From: Desulfonema magnum
GTDB taxonomy: Bacteria; Desulfobacterota; Desulfobacteria; Desulfobacterales; 4be13
Direction: 5' to 3'
Assembly: GCF_017377395.1 (NCBI RefSeq)
Contig: NZ_CP061800.1
Span: 2,480,001-2,544,000 of the forward strand
DNA: 64,000 nucleotides
Position numbers and translations under genes: made by a program. Position 1 is the first letter of the stretch. Every line of letters starts with the position of its first letter. A model generated the notes under the pieces. It had not been told where the DNA came from, ran no database searches, and saw only the letters and a program-made list of their open reading frames with translations. Shown piece after piece: positions 37,001 to 45,171 of the stretch.

Positions 37001-37341
37001 ACACCGAACGTATCCATCAGGACGGCGTACTTGATTTCCTCGTTGTTTTCAACCCTGTCTCTGACTGATTTCATGGCACCGGAAAAATTAAAACTCGCGA
37101 TGTCGTTTTCCACCTGTCGCACAAGATCAGCAATTAAGCTCTTTCCGCGTTCAATTAAATTTTCCTTTATCAGTGATATTCTTTTATTCAGTTCATCCTC
37201 CAACATCTCCTTTTGTGATGATATCTGAGTATATGTCAGAATTGCCACCAAACAGGCCATCAGAACCATCATAATAGCAATCAGCTTCCATTTAATACTG
37301 CGTTTGACAGAAATCTTATCTTCTGACGCATTATCTGACAT
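34042..37341 (-). CDS. Membrane hybrid histidine kinase with two receivers and HPt
   Basis: 1099 residues. TM1 is at about 18-38, and a periplasmic region at about 40-195 has CACHE-like features (YAVLMDTFGVVLIHT, KPWGVLRLICSL). TM2 is at about 203-222, HAMP at about 223-275 and a coiled coil at about 275-320. HisKA has [14 protein letters not shown] with His333; the HATPase is at about 440-555 (NLVNNAIKF, GTGLGLAICKQL). REC1 is at about 575-690 (LVIVDQRMPDSDG) and REC2 at about 720-850 (NVLLVEDNIINQQ, VLMDVQMPEIDG). HPt is at about 890-985 (ELTHAIKGVAGNLSAQ). The layout is that of BarA/EvgS-type relays. It is the last gene of the receptor/binding-protein locus and lies about 0.7 kb from a periplasmic binding-protein gene, a possible ligand-presenting partner. 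Confidence 0.92.
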   Translation of the reverse strand: MSDNASEDKISVKRSIKWKLIAIMMVLMACLVAILTYTQISSQKEMLEDELNKRISLIKENLIERGKSLIADLVRQVENDIASFNFSGAMKSVRDRVENNEEIKYAVLMDTFGVVLIHTLISDPALNKLTERDIQAIDRKRIVITEFREGNESVIEIVKPVQISTKPWGVLRLICSLKHLDKEIETSRSQIQQEIKKIVYKSTLTSLGFMAVCFVIVFILSASVLKPLILLTHSARKLSKGDFSVSSNIRVRSKDEVGVLGTAFIEMSKDLKRSYEKLEEYSKTLEQKVAERTRELGHKNIRLNKALMEVETARKDAETANRAKGDFLANMSHEIRTPMNAIINMTNLALRNEISPKTRNYLNTVRTSAHSLLVLINDILDISKIEAGKLHLESVDFQLHDVTDNLADMFSEKVSESGIELVILIDDDVPCALVGDPLRFGQILINLVNNAIKFTDKGEIIVSVSLVEKNAERATLRTAVSDTGIGISREILPRLFTSFTQADSSITRKFGGTGLGLAICKQLAEMMNGEAWAESEPDLGSTFYFTASLARQRGHKEKRHKLPADLQGMKALVADGKEASLKVLENILKSFTFDVTLASFGQQVLEILAETDTNSYDLVIVDQRMPDSDGTEIAKKIREDLKLTRIPVIITTNFGEEGSADQAGGIPKVNSFLVKPVKPSLLFDIIMEVFGQESPRESEHEETAKKQNAVTEKIRGANVLLVEDNIINQQVATEVLRIAGVSSEVAGNGKQAIQFICRGMPEECPYDAVLMDVQMPEIDGFEATRIIRNWENALSHKYPRLNIEQKHSQFSICRIPIIAMTAHVMKGDQKKCIASGMDDYVAKPINTEELYSVLAKWIKPKAGNPLIQQPEPETQQASAASQLPATAKLSGIDTESALKRFMGNKKLFKKLLSEFSRDYKNTPDNIRAALKKGDIRLAQELTHAIKGVAGNLSAQALYMAAIQLESGIKQRKTTKALNGLLEDFEYTLTEILDSVKKSEAEDGKTEFFEPEFSKPQFSDNSKVEILPLLVELSQMLLKNNPKAESYLNSMKAHLDDLGIEQEIIIQLENQINRFNFKSALKTLSDIEKMTRVLLQLRKR

Positions 37342-37384
37342 TTATCAAACTTCCTAAGTGCTTAAAGGACTCGAAAAAAACGTA

Positions 37385-37680
37385 CTATTCAGGCTGTGAT
37401 ACAGGCAGAATGCAAAAAAAACTGTTCCCTTTCTCTGTTTCGCTTTTATACGCCTCATCTGAAAATTTTCCGGGAACGATATCCGCGTCCATTTTCTTTC
37501 TGGTTGCAACATTAGTCAGAACAACAGGCTCTGTCCGAATCTGTTTCAGTTCTTTTTCAACGTTCATCTCAGCATCTTCCCTGCTGACACCAGAGCATGC
37601 TGAGAAATTGCATAATTCGCATTGATGAGAGTGATAAAGAAAAATGTTAAAATATGAATTCCCATCTTCCTGTTTTTCAT
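37385..37680 (-). pseudogene. Remnant of a TonB-dependent receptor gene
   Basis: A ribosome site (AGAGAGG) and an ATG at 37680 open a signal peptide (KNRKMGIHILTFFFITLINA) in one frame, which stops after 38 codons. In the overlapping frame the sequence EPVVLTNVATRKKMDADIVPG follows. This matches the segment EAVVMTEIATKTKMDADMVPG found in both intact receptors of the locus. The whole plug and barrel are missing. It is therefore a frameshifted, deleted third receptor copy between a binding-protein gene and the hybrid kinase. Confidence 0.75.
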
Positions 37681-38011
37681 GATTGCCTCTCTTTTTTTCA
37701 CTATCTGAATTTTGTGTGGTCATATCAATTATGAAATTTGATCCGTCCTGTTCTTCCTGAGAACGGTCACGACCCGATGGCCACGAGGAAACATTATAAA
37801 GCAGAACAGGAAGATATGAAAAAGAAGTTAAAAATGTTTACTTGTTGTCAGGCAGAGTCTGGAAACTCCTGTCCGGGAACTCTTTCTCCTACAGGAAAGG
37901 CGGTGTGAAATCTGGTTTGGCTTATGTTCGGAACGTCCGGGCAGAGTCTCGCTGTACAGGTTCCCGGACAGGCCCTGGGAACCAGTGACCCTGCTTATCA
38001 GGTTTTTAATT
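37681..38011. other. Gene-free gap
   Basis: 331 bp between the receptor remnant and the binding-protein gene. I see no coding frame or member of the named repeat families. Words such as CCTGTCCGGGAAC and GGTTCCCGGACAGG form a weak inverted pair. Confidence 0.5.
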
Positions 38012-38986
38012 TTATTCAATAACCTGGTTAACCGATCCCAGTGCATCTTCGCTGTATTGCAGACCATATTCCTTTACCTTCTTCAGATTCAGAATAATGT
38101 GTGATCCTGCGGGAAATTGTACTTTTTCGGCTGGTTTTCTGCCGGACAGTAACTCCTCGGCTATGCCCGCGGCCTGTCGGCCAATGGTGGGATTATCTGC
38201 TGAAACAACCAAAATTGCGCCGTATTTTGCAAAAACACCGTGATAGGAAAAAACAGGTGTTTTTTTTGTATCGCATTGTTTTAATATTTTAAAAAGATTT
38301 TTTTTATCAGACATGACCATCGGATCAGATATGAGCCAAAATGCCTGGATATCAGGCAGCAGCTTTTGCAGTTTGGTAACAGCGTCATTGCCATCGGAAA
38401 CCGCATGACCGATAATTTCAACATTCATCTCTTTGGCCGCTTCCACGGTTTTCTTAAACCACTCTCCGGTGTACTGTCGGCTATACAGCACCCCGAGTTT
38501 CTGAATCTTCGGGAAGATATAGCGAAACAGCATGAGCTGCATTCCGGTATGAAGTTCATTGGACACGCCATAGGTTCTTTCGGTGACAGGCAAACGAAGC
38601 CAGTTGATAACCGAGGAAAAAATAACAGGCTTCTCATCCGCGTACTTGTTCGCAATAAGATACGCTTTGGTTCCGATACAATAAACAACGCAATAATCTT
38701 TATCATCCAATAACGCGTCAATCTCGGAAATGGTCCGTCTCCTATCCTCCAGCCGGATTTCCGTAACAGGGATCGGATAAGAAATGGCCTTATGGAATTC
38801 CTCCTGTACTTCTCTGTATTTTTCAACCGAAGCATCAGAATTGATCACCATAATTTTTCTTTTATCATCCGCAGATAGCAGGCCAGGCAAAAGAAGAAAC
38901 AAAAACAGAAGGCACAATAGTTTTTTTGATATGATTTTAATCATTCTCTCCGTTATATTCATTGTTTCATTGTTATAGCTGTTCAC
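38012..38986 (-). CDS. Periplasmic ABC_sub_bind-family protein
   Basis: 324 residues counted from a GTG start at 38986, which has GGAGGG upstream. A later ATG (MIKIISKKLL) at 38944 also fits the signal peptide (LLCLLFLFLLLPGLLSADD). The mature part is the COG2984/PF04392 fold: KIMVINSDASVEKYREVQEE, CIGTKAYLIANKYADEKPVI, LGVLYSRQYTGEWFKKTVEA and a C-terminal DNPTIGRQAAGIAEELLSG. It is a close paralogue of the protein at 44187-45101. No permease or ATPase is nearby, so it may deliver a ligand to a sensor or be part of a sensing route to the kinase. It lies five bases after the split PhnD-like gene. Confidence 0.82.
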   Translation of the reverse strand: MNSYNNETMNITERMIKIISKKLLCLLFLFLLLPGLLSADDKRKIMVINSDASVEKYREVQEEFHKAISYPIPVTEIRLEDRRRTISEIDALLDDKDYCVVYCIGTKAYLIANKYADEKPVIFSSVINWLRLPVTERTYGVSNELHTGMQLMLFRYIFPKIQKLGVLYSRQYTGEWFKKTVEAAKEMNVEIIGHAVSDGNDAVTKLQKLLPDIQAFWLISDPMVMSDKKNLFKILKQCDTKKTPVFSYHGVFAKYGAILVVSADNPTIGRQAAGIAEELLSGRKPAEKVQFPAGSHIILNLKKVKEYGLQYSEDALGSVNQVIE

Positions 38987-39625
38987 TTTGATTATCCCTC
39001 CAATTTCGACTCATCTGACGGATCAAATTTTTGCCAGCCATCCAACCCGATCATTTTTATTTTATTCCTTCCATCCGGGTCCCCGGACATATTTTGAATA
39101 ATCCGCAGAATACTTTCAGCGTCCTTTGTAAAACTTTCAGGCGTGGCTAATATTAAAAGCAAAGATTCTCTGCCTTCGGAAAGAATTGTCATTTTCCGAT
39201 AAAGCACAGGGTTTACTTTTTTTAATTTTTCAAGAGAATTTCTTGTTGTCAAAGCACACTGTGACATCCCGAAACCTACGGACATCAGGGCATCAATATC
39301 TTTGGGCACAGTCAGTATTTTTGCCTTGTCTGCCGCGCCTTTTTCCCTGAACATCTCTCTGAGTACGCTTTTGGTATGCTGAATGCTGGTGGCGGACGCT
39401 ATGCGCCCTGTTTTTGATGACTCCGGATTAACGGATTTGTCCTTGCCCACCAAAATTCTTTTCTGATGGGTTTTGCCGTTCCGCACGCCCACCAAAACCG
39501 GTCTGAGAGAATAGGTCTTGTATATATTTCTGTAATGCCAGCTGGATAGCAGCAAAAGACATTTTTTCTTGTCTCTGACATGCATTTCAAAAGCCTTTCT
39601 GTCACTGAAAGGCTGAAATTCATAA

Positions 39626-41342
39626 GGGTGCGGCTCTTTTAGGTCGACTTCCCTTCCACAAATTCCTTTGATGACAATTCGTCCAGAATGGCCGGGTCGG
39701 AATACTTTGAATAATGGTTTCTGTCAAATTCCTGAAGCTCATAAAATTTCCAATAATCATCAAAATCACCGCTTGATCTCAGTGATCGAAGCTTCAGCAC
39801 CGCCTCCGCACCTTCCAGACTCCACCGGGCTCCGGTGATATCCATCCTGTCCCTGATCAGATGCCGGCAGGCGCCTTCGATCACACCTGTGGCAATCGGC
39901 AATCCCTCTCCGAGATACTCATTGTAACGCAGATACGGCGAATTTTTGAGAAGATAGTCGGCGCACACATCGACAGGTTTTCTCGAACTCCGTCTTATCT
40001 TCAGAAGGGTGGCGGACCTTCTCATCCCCCCGGCAACAAGACTGGCTCTGCCCCGCAATATTCCCAGAAGACGTTCTGAGACCCATTTTTCGGATGTCCT
40101 GCTTGCCTCATCATGAAAAACCCTCGCAGCTTTCCACAAATACTCGATGACGTGAATGATGTCCAGTATCACCACGGCGCTCACCGAAAATTTTTCGATC
40201 TGCCTGTTGACACTTTTCAACTGATGAGGATCCCCATCAACCAGACACACCCACTTTTTGCTGTTTGACGGGTCTCTTCTCAGAGCCTCCTCGAAAATCT
40301 CACGAATGACATCCTCCCGACTTTTCTCCAGACTTGCCCACACCCTCTTTGCCACGGGGCGGGGCCTTCCTTTTTTTTCCGATTCCGATTCCGGTGCGAA
40401 TTCTCCTGCCACAGATTCGGGGGAGCGTACAAATCTCTCCATATGATAAACTGACGCGACAGTTGCCATGCGCTTACGATTTTTCTTTTCTCCCTTGGAG
40501 ATTCTCTTATTCAGCTTTCTTCGGGCATTTTCAGCCTTTTTCCTTGTCTCCTCCCTCAGATCCTCCTTCCTGACAACTATTCCCTTGCCATCCGTTGTCA
40601 GAATCAGCAAAGGCAGTTTTTCCGCCTCCCCGGGCAGGAGGCTGCAAGTCTGCTCATAATACTCGTCAAAACACCGCACCGCCTTCCGGGACAGGTGTTC
40701 CGCCTGTCTTTTATGCATTCTCACTCCGGTCTGCCGTCTGATCGAATCTGTCGCTTCCGAAAAAGAACTTTTCGAGACTTCCAGGGCAAGTGCCTTTCTG
40801 ATTCCGTAAGAATGGATGCCTTCGGGAAGATTCAGGACAGCATCCAGGGGAAACAGACTGCTCTTCCCGGGACGCGAATAACCTGTGCGTTTTATTCTCA
40901 CCTTCCCGAACACTGTCATCACTGTCCTTTCCCGCAATATCTTATGAGTTCGTTCAATGCCATCGGAACCGGTCACGGATTTCCATACGTCATCTCCGCA
41001 AGCCCGGATTCTCAGATGATCTTCCATGAGTCTTCGCATCAGTTCGCGGCCTTCGCCGGACAAAAGATTTTCCAAATCACTGTGAGTCATAGAATGACTT
41101 TCAGGCAACTCCAGATGGCCGATGAGTTCCAGATATTTCTCTGTCGAGGCGGCGAAGGCAACTTCTGTTGTTGACAAGGACGACAATTATGATTTTCTTT
41201 CCTGTTTGCCATTTATCAGCATTTCCCTCATATGACTGTCCACTTTTCATACATAGCAAATAATACATAAAAAATCAAGGATAAAAATTTGTATCATTTA
41301 TATATGATTGAATTTTCCACTCGACCTAAAAGAGCCGCACCC
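39626..41342 (-). mobile_element. Complete ISKra4-like insertion sequence
   Basis: 1717 bp with perfect 22-bp terminal inverted repeats (outer end GGGTGCGGCTCTTTTAGG) at 39626-39647 and 41321-41342. It is flanked by the direct duplication AATTCATAA (39617-39625 and 41343-41351). It contains a single transposase gene whose stop codon lies inside the left repeat. The family call rests on transposase features, GGG ends and the 9-bp duplication. The intact ends, exact duplication and uninterrupted gene suggest a recent insertion. Confidence 0.92.
39639..41186 (-). CDS. ISKra4-family transposase
   Basis: 515 residues. It has an N-terminal region with YLELIGHLELPES and GREL..LMEDHLRIRA, the KVRIKRTGYSRPG strand, a KRQAEHLSRKAV segment, and a catalytic core with LLILTTDGKGIVVR (first Asp) and VCLVDGDPHQLKSV (second Asp). 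VILDIIHVIEYLWKAA, YLGEGLPIATGVIEGACRHL (Glu) and DRMDITGARWSLEGAEAVLKLR follow, as usual in this family. It is the only gene of the element. The reading frame is intact, so the element is probably active. Confidence 0.9.
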   Translation of the reverse strand: MSSLSTTEVAFAASTEKYLELIGHLELPESHSMTHSDLENLLSGEGRELMRRLMEDHLRIRACGDDVWKSVTGSDGIERTHKILRERTVMTVFGKVRIKRTGYSRPGKSSLFPLDAVLNLPEGIHSYGIRKALALEVSKSSFSEATDSIRRQTGVRMHKRQAEHLSRKAVRCFDEYYEQTCSLLPGEAEKLPLLILTTDGKGIVVRKEDLREETRKKAENARRKLNKRISKGEKKNRKRMATVASVYHMERFVRSPESVAGEFAPESESEKKGRPRPVAKRVWASLEKSREDVIREIFEEALRRDPSNSKKWVCLVDGDPHQLKSVNRQIEKFSVSAVVILDIIHVIEYLWKAARVFHDEASRTSEKWVSERLLGILRGRASLVAGGMRRSATLLKIRRSSRKPVDVCADYLLKNSPYLRYNEYLGEGLPIATGVIEGACRHLIRDRMDITGARWSLEGAEAVLKLRSLRSSGDFDDYWKFYELQEFDRNHYSKYSDPAILDELSSKEFVEGKST

Positions 41343-41868
41343 AATTCATAATTACCGAAACTGGAAAGATAGCTGTCGAATTCTATTTTCAGGGATTTGA
41401 AATTGTTAATATTGCTTTCGGAGCTGTAAAAATAAATAGTTGTCTTATTTGCTCCTGCGAATACCGCGGCCGTCACCCAGAATAGCAGGACACAGAAAAA
41501 AACAAGCGTCGGAACCCAGATACGCTTTACAGCTTTACGCCTTTGTATCTCATAAAATTTCATTCGTTGATGTAAATTGCTTGTCATGCTTACTATCCCT
41601 CAGCATATTGGCAGGTGATTACAATTCATGCCCTGCCGGATTGAGAAAATGCAAGGTCAGGCACCCTGGCGCATATATTTCGATACGCAGTGAGTCAGTT
41701 TTCTGAAATGTTGTAAACTTCGGAAGTGGCTGAATATCGAAAACTGTTTGTCCGGGTACTTAACACAAATGCCAAAGAGTAATTTTTCACTTCTCAGTTA
41801 AAACCTGTTTGTCAGAAATCTGATCACCAGGTTTCATAGAATTTGCTTTTACAGATTTATTCTGACCC

Positions 41869-44073
41869 TCAGTCAAAATCATAAGAAAGCTGCATCCACC
41901 ACTCACGCCCGGGGCGGGGAAAATCATCAGCATAAGTATAGCCAATATTGCCATCCGCGTCTTTGTACGCGGGCGCGGGAAAAATAATTTCGCTGTCAGA
42001 CAGATTTTTGCACCCGCCTCGTAATGTCAGGCCCTTTGTGAAGCAATTGAAGATGCTGGCGCTCAGATCCAGGCTGTAATATGCGGCCGGATCATCTCGT
42101 TCATCTTCAGAGGCCCGATGCCGTTTTCCCACATAGCGGTATTGCAAGTCAAAAGCATAATCTTGCTTAGGCCTATATAAAAGCTCTGCATTTCCTAGCC
42201 ACTCGGTTGCCCCCATAAGAGATTTTCCCTGCCCATCCTCAGCGTCAGCAAAGGAGAGACTTCCGCTGAACCGGAGATCAACTCTCAGGTCATGCTCGAA
42301 TTCCAGTTCAAACCCTTTTGTTTTAATGGTGCCATCCGCGTTTTGGTACTGTACCTCCTTGCCGCCTTCTCCGAGACTGTCCGCATATTTGGGATATTCA
42401 ATATTGTCTTCCAGTTCAGAATAAAACAAGGTAATGCGCCCCACGGTTTTTGAACGCCTGTAAATATAGCCCAGTTCATAGCTTCTGATGTGTTCAGGAT
42501 CCAAATCCGGATTGCCTCCGATGACAGAGTTTCCTCTGGCGTATAACTCGGTAAAAGAGGGCGGCCGAACTGACTCCGAATACTGGGCCTTTAATATATG
42601 ATAATCTGTCAGCGCCCAGACAGCGGATACCCTCGGTGTTATGTTGTCTTCCACCTCATTTTTATTCTCATCTTCATCATAACGGCGATCATAGCGTACT
42701 CCCAGGGTCAGTGTGAAACGATCTGTCATGTCAAACATATCCTGAAGATAGACCCCGAAAATATCTCTTTTTCCACCCTCGGCAAACCAGTTTTCCTCCC
42801 CCCGCAAGCGGACCATTGTGCCTCTTTGCTCCTCTGTTGTATTGGTATCTACCCAGACATCCCGGATATCTGTGTCCGAATATTTCATCCCCAGAAGAAG
42901 TGTATGGCGATTCATCCCCTTCCAAATCAGTTCACCGCCGGCATAAATTTCTCTTTCCTCATAATAAGGCGTGATAATTGAACCCTGAGACGGCGTAATA
43001 TCAATAACTGAACCATCAGGCATAGAAATTGCGATGGGGGGAACAGCCGTCAGATTGTCGAGGTAAAACTCATATCGCCGCCACCCCAGTTTGAAGTCCA
43101 GTTTGAAAGCATCGGAAAGGCTGAGGGTTTGTCCGGCTTCCAAAGCACGATGATCGTGGGTGGTTATAATCCGCTCCTCAGCCTGCGGGAGAATATGAAG
43201 CATACCGAAATAATCGCCTCTTCCGTTTAAGAGATACTGCCCCGAAAGCGAAAAGCCTTTATATTTCAGAGACAGATTGGCAAGCCTGTTTTCCTGTGCC
43301 TCATTTGTGGAGCCAGGTGCATTCGAAAATTCATCAAATTGCATCCCGGCAAACTCCTCGTAAAGCCGGTCTTCACCTGTTTCGATATCCGGGCTGTCAG
43401 ATTTCCAGCCCGAAAGATGAAGACTGAGGCTGAAGGCCTCCTCCGGAATTGTATATGTTACTGCTCCGCCGCCGCCATAGCCATATGGGGGCCAATGATC
43501 CCAGACGCAACGTCCGTAAACCCGGGTGACATCTTTACGGGTCATAACATTTATCACGCCCGCGCAGGCGTACTCGCCATAGACAACCGATCCGGGGCCC
43601 CGGATAATTTCGATTCTGTCAACCTGCTCCACGGGGATTCCGTATATGACATAGCCCGCGGCGGTCAGACTGTCATTCAGGACAATGCCATCCAGCAGAA
43701 GTTTCAGATTGCCTGAGAAAAAGCTCCCCCCGAGCCCCCGGACAGAAACCCGCTGATCCCCCAGTGTGTCTAAATAAGTATGCAGCCCCGGTACCAGAGA
43801 CAAGGCTTCATAAACCGTTCGTATGCCTCTGATCTCCAAGTCGTCACCACGGAGGACTGTCACCATCCCGGGAACCATATCCGCATCCATTTTTGTTTTG
43901 GTGGCAATCTCCGTCATCACAACGGCCTCTTCCTGAAGCCACAGAAGTTCCGCCTCAAATTCCGCGTCCAGTTCCGAATCAATTATCGGCTCATTGCCCT
44001 GTTGGGCAAAGATCTGAGTTGTATTGATGACAACAAAGCCAAACAAAATAAAAATTCTGATTATAGTTTTCAT
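41869..44073 (-). CDS. TonB-dependent outer-membrane receptor (copy 1)
   Basis: 734 residues. The signal peptide is KTIIRIFILFGFVVINTTQIFA. A short linker is followed by the TonB-box-like EAVVMTEIATKTKMDADMVP, then the plug (VTVLRGDDLEIRGIRTVYEA, RIEIIRGPGSVVYGEYACAG, GVINVMTRKD) and a 22-strand-type barrel to the C-terminus (WWMQLSYDFD). AGGAGGAT stands before the ATG. Proteins of this class import siderophores, vitamin B12, metals or glycans, powered by TonB; the substrate is unknown. The first roughly 60 residues are almost identical, at DNA level as well, to the second receptor at 45172. It is followed by the split binding-protein gene. Confidence 0.93.
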   Translation of the reverse strand: MKTIIRIFILFGFVVINTTQIFAQQGNEPIIDSELDAEFEAELLWLQEEAVVMTEIATKTKMDADMVPGMVTVLRGDDLEIRGIRTVYEALSLVPGLHTYLDTLGDQRVSVRGLGGSFFSGNLKLLLDGIVLNDSLTAAGYVIYGIPVEQVDRIEIIRGPGSVVYGEYACAGVINVMTRKDVTRVYGRCVWDHWPPYGYGGGGAVTYTIPEEAFSLSLHLSGWKSDSPDIETGEDRLYEEFAGMQFDEFSNAPGSTNEAQENRLANLSLKYKGFSLSGQYLLNGRGDYFGMLHILPQAEERIITTHDHRALEAGQTLSLSDAFKLDFKLGWRRYEFYLDNLTAVPPIAISMPDGSVIDITPSQGSIITPYYEEREIYAGGELIWKGMNRHTLLLGMKYSDTDIRDVWVDTNTTEEQRGTMVRLRGEENWFAEGGKRDIFGVYLQDMFDMTDRFTLTLGVRYDRRYDEDENKNEVEDNITPRVSAVWALTDYHILKAQYSESVRPPSFTELYARGNSVIGGNPDLDPEHIRSYELGYIYRRSKTVGRITLFYSELEDNIEYPKYADSLGEGGKEVQYQNADGTIKTKGFELEFEHDLRVDLRFSGSLSFADAEDGQGKSLMGATEWLGNAELLYRPKQDYAFDLQYRYVGKRHRASEDERDDPAAYYSLDLSASIFNCFTKGLTLRGGCKNLSDSEIIFPAPAYKDADGNIGYTYADDFPRPGREWWMQLSYDFD

Positions 44074-44186
44074 ATCCTCCTTTTTTTACTATCAGCAGTT
44101 CAGACACTCTGAATTTTCTTCGATCTGCTGACTGTTTGATGTTTGCTCGACAGAGCCTGTGATTCATTTCAGCAGTTGTAAACGCC

Positions 44187-45101
44187 TCATTCAATAATAT
44201 GGTTGACAGAATCCAGTGCATCTTCGTTATAGCTCAACTGATAGTCGCTTAGTTTTTTCATGTTAAGCGTAATTCTGGAGCCTGCGGGAAACTGTACCCT
44301 CTCCCCGGGGCTGTCCCCGGAGAGAAGTTCCATTGCAATACCCGCGGCCTGGCGGGCAATGGTGGGCGTATCCACGGAAACAATCAGAGTCGCACCGTAT
44401 TTGGCAAACACGTCGTGGTAGGAAAAAACCGGAATCTTCCGGGCATCACATTTTTTTAATATAGTAAAAGGATTTTTTTTATTTCCCACAATTATCGGAT
44501 CGGATATCATCCAGAACGCCTCGGTCCCGGGGAGGATTTTCTTTAAAGCAGAATCAACGTCTTTCTTGTCAGAAACTTTCCTGCCGATGATGTCAACCCC
44601 TATATTCCGACCCTCAGCCCTGGTTTTTTCGAACCATGCTTCAGTGTATTTGCTGTATAGCACCCCGATCTTTCGCATTTTCGGAAAAATATAGCGAAAC
44701 AGCATGATCTCCATTTCCGAATGAAGTTCATTGGATACGCCATAAGTTTTCGGAGTCAGGGGCAGTCGCAACCAGTTGATGACAGAAGAAAAAACAATGT
44801 GCTTTTCACCGGCATATTCACTCGCTGCCAAATATGCCTTGGTCCCGATACAATAAATAAGCTCAGGCTGCGTATCCTGTATCAGTTCTCTGATGCCGGA
44901 AATGCTCCATTTCCTGTTACCCAGGTCAATTTCCAGTATGGAATCCGGGATTGTTTTCCTGAATTCTTTCTGTGCTGTTTTGTATTTCTGAACAGAGGCA
45001 TTGGAACTGATAATCAGGATACCAGAGGTCTCTCCCCATAACGGACTCGGAAAAAGAAAAAACAGAAATACAAGAATCACTGACAGGAGATATCGCTGCA
45101 T
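44187..45101 (-). CDS. Periplasmic ABC_sub_bind-family protein
   Basis: 304 residues from ATG 45101, which opens a signal peptide (QRYLLSVILVFLFFLFPSPLWG). An in-frame ATG at 45161, with GGTGA upstream and 11 bp from the receptor stop, would add 20 residues. The mature part follows the same order as the protein at 38012: ILIISSNASVQKYKTAQKE, CIGTKAYLAASEYAGEKHIV, INWLRLPLTPKTYGVSNELH and VDTPTIARQAAGIAMELLSG. It sits between two receptor genes in one direction. No transport permease or ATPase is present in the locus. Confidence 0.85.
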   Translation of the reverse strand: MQRYLLSVILVFLFFLFPSPLWGETSGILIISSNASVQKYKTAQKEFRKTIPDSILEIDLGNRKWSISGIRELIQDTQPELIYCIGTKAYLAASEYAGEKHIVFSSVINWLRLPLTPKTYGVSNELHSEMEIMLFRYIFPKMRKIGVLYSKYTEAWFEKTRAEGRNIGVDIIGRKVSDKKDVDSALKKILPGTEAFWMISDPIIVGNKKNPFTILKKCDARKIPVFSYHDVFAKYGATLIVSVDTPTIARQAAGIAMELLSGDSPGERVQFPAGSRITLNMKKLSDYQLSYNEDALDSVNHIIE

Positions 45102-45171
45102 TTTGATTTTCCGACCTGAAATACTCACCCTATCCTCTGCCTGATGTAAAAAAATTGTCATATATTCACCA

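Larger units (their letters stand above)
38992..41587 (-). pseudogene. PhnD-like periplasmic binding protein split by an insertion sequence
   Basis: The N-terminal piece runs from ATG 41587 (GAGGGATAG upstream), with a membrane or signal segment (RIWVPTLVFFCVLLFWVTAA), through FDSYLSSFGNYE. The C-terminal piece runs from 39625 to 38992. Removing 39626-41342 and one copy of the 9-bp target duplication joins GNYE to FQPFSDRKAFEMHVRDKKK in frame, giving one protein of about 300 residues. It resembles phosphonate/phosphite-type binding proteins (SIQHTKSVLREMF, SVGFGMSQCALTTRN, ILSEGRESLLLILATPE). The insertion may also affect expression of the binding-protein gene that follows five bases later. 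Confidence 0.82.
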
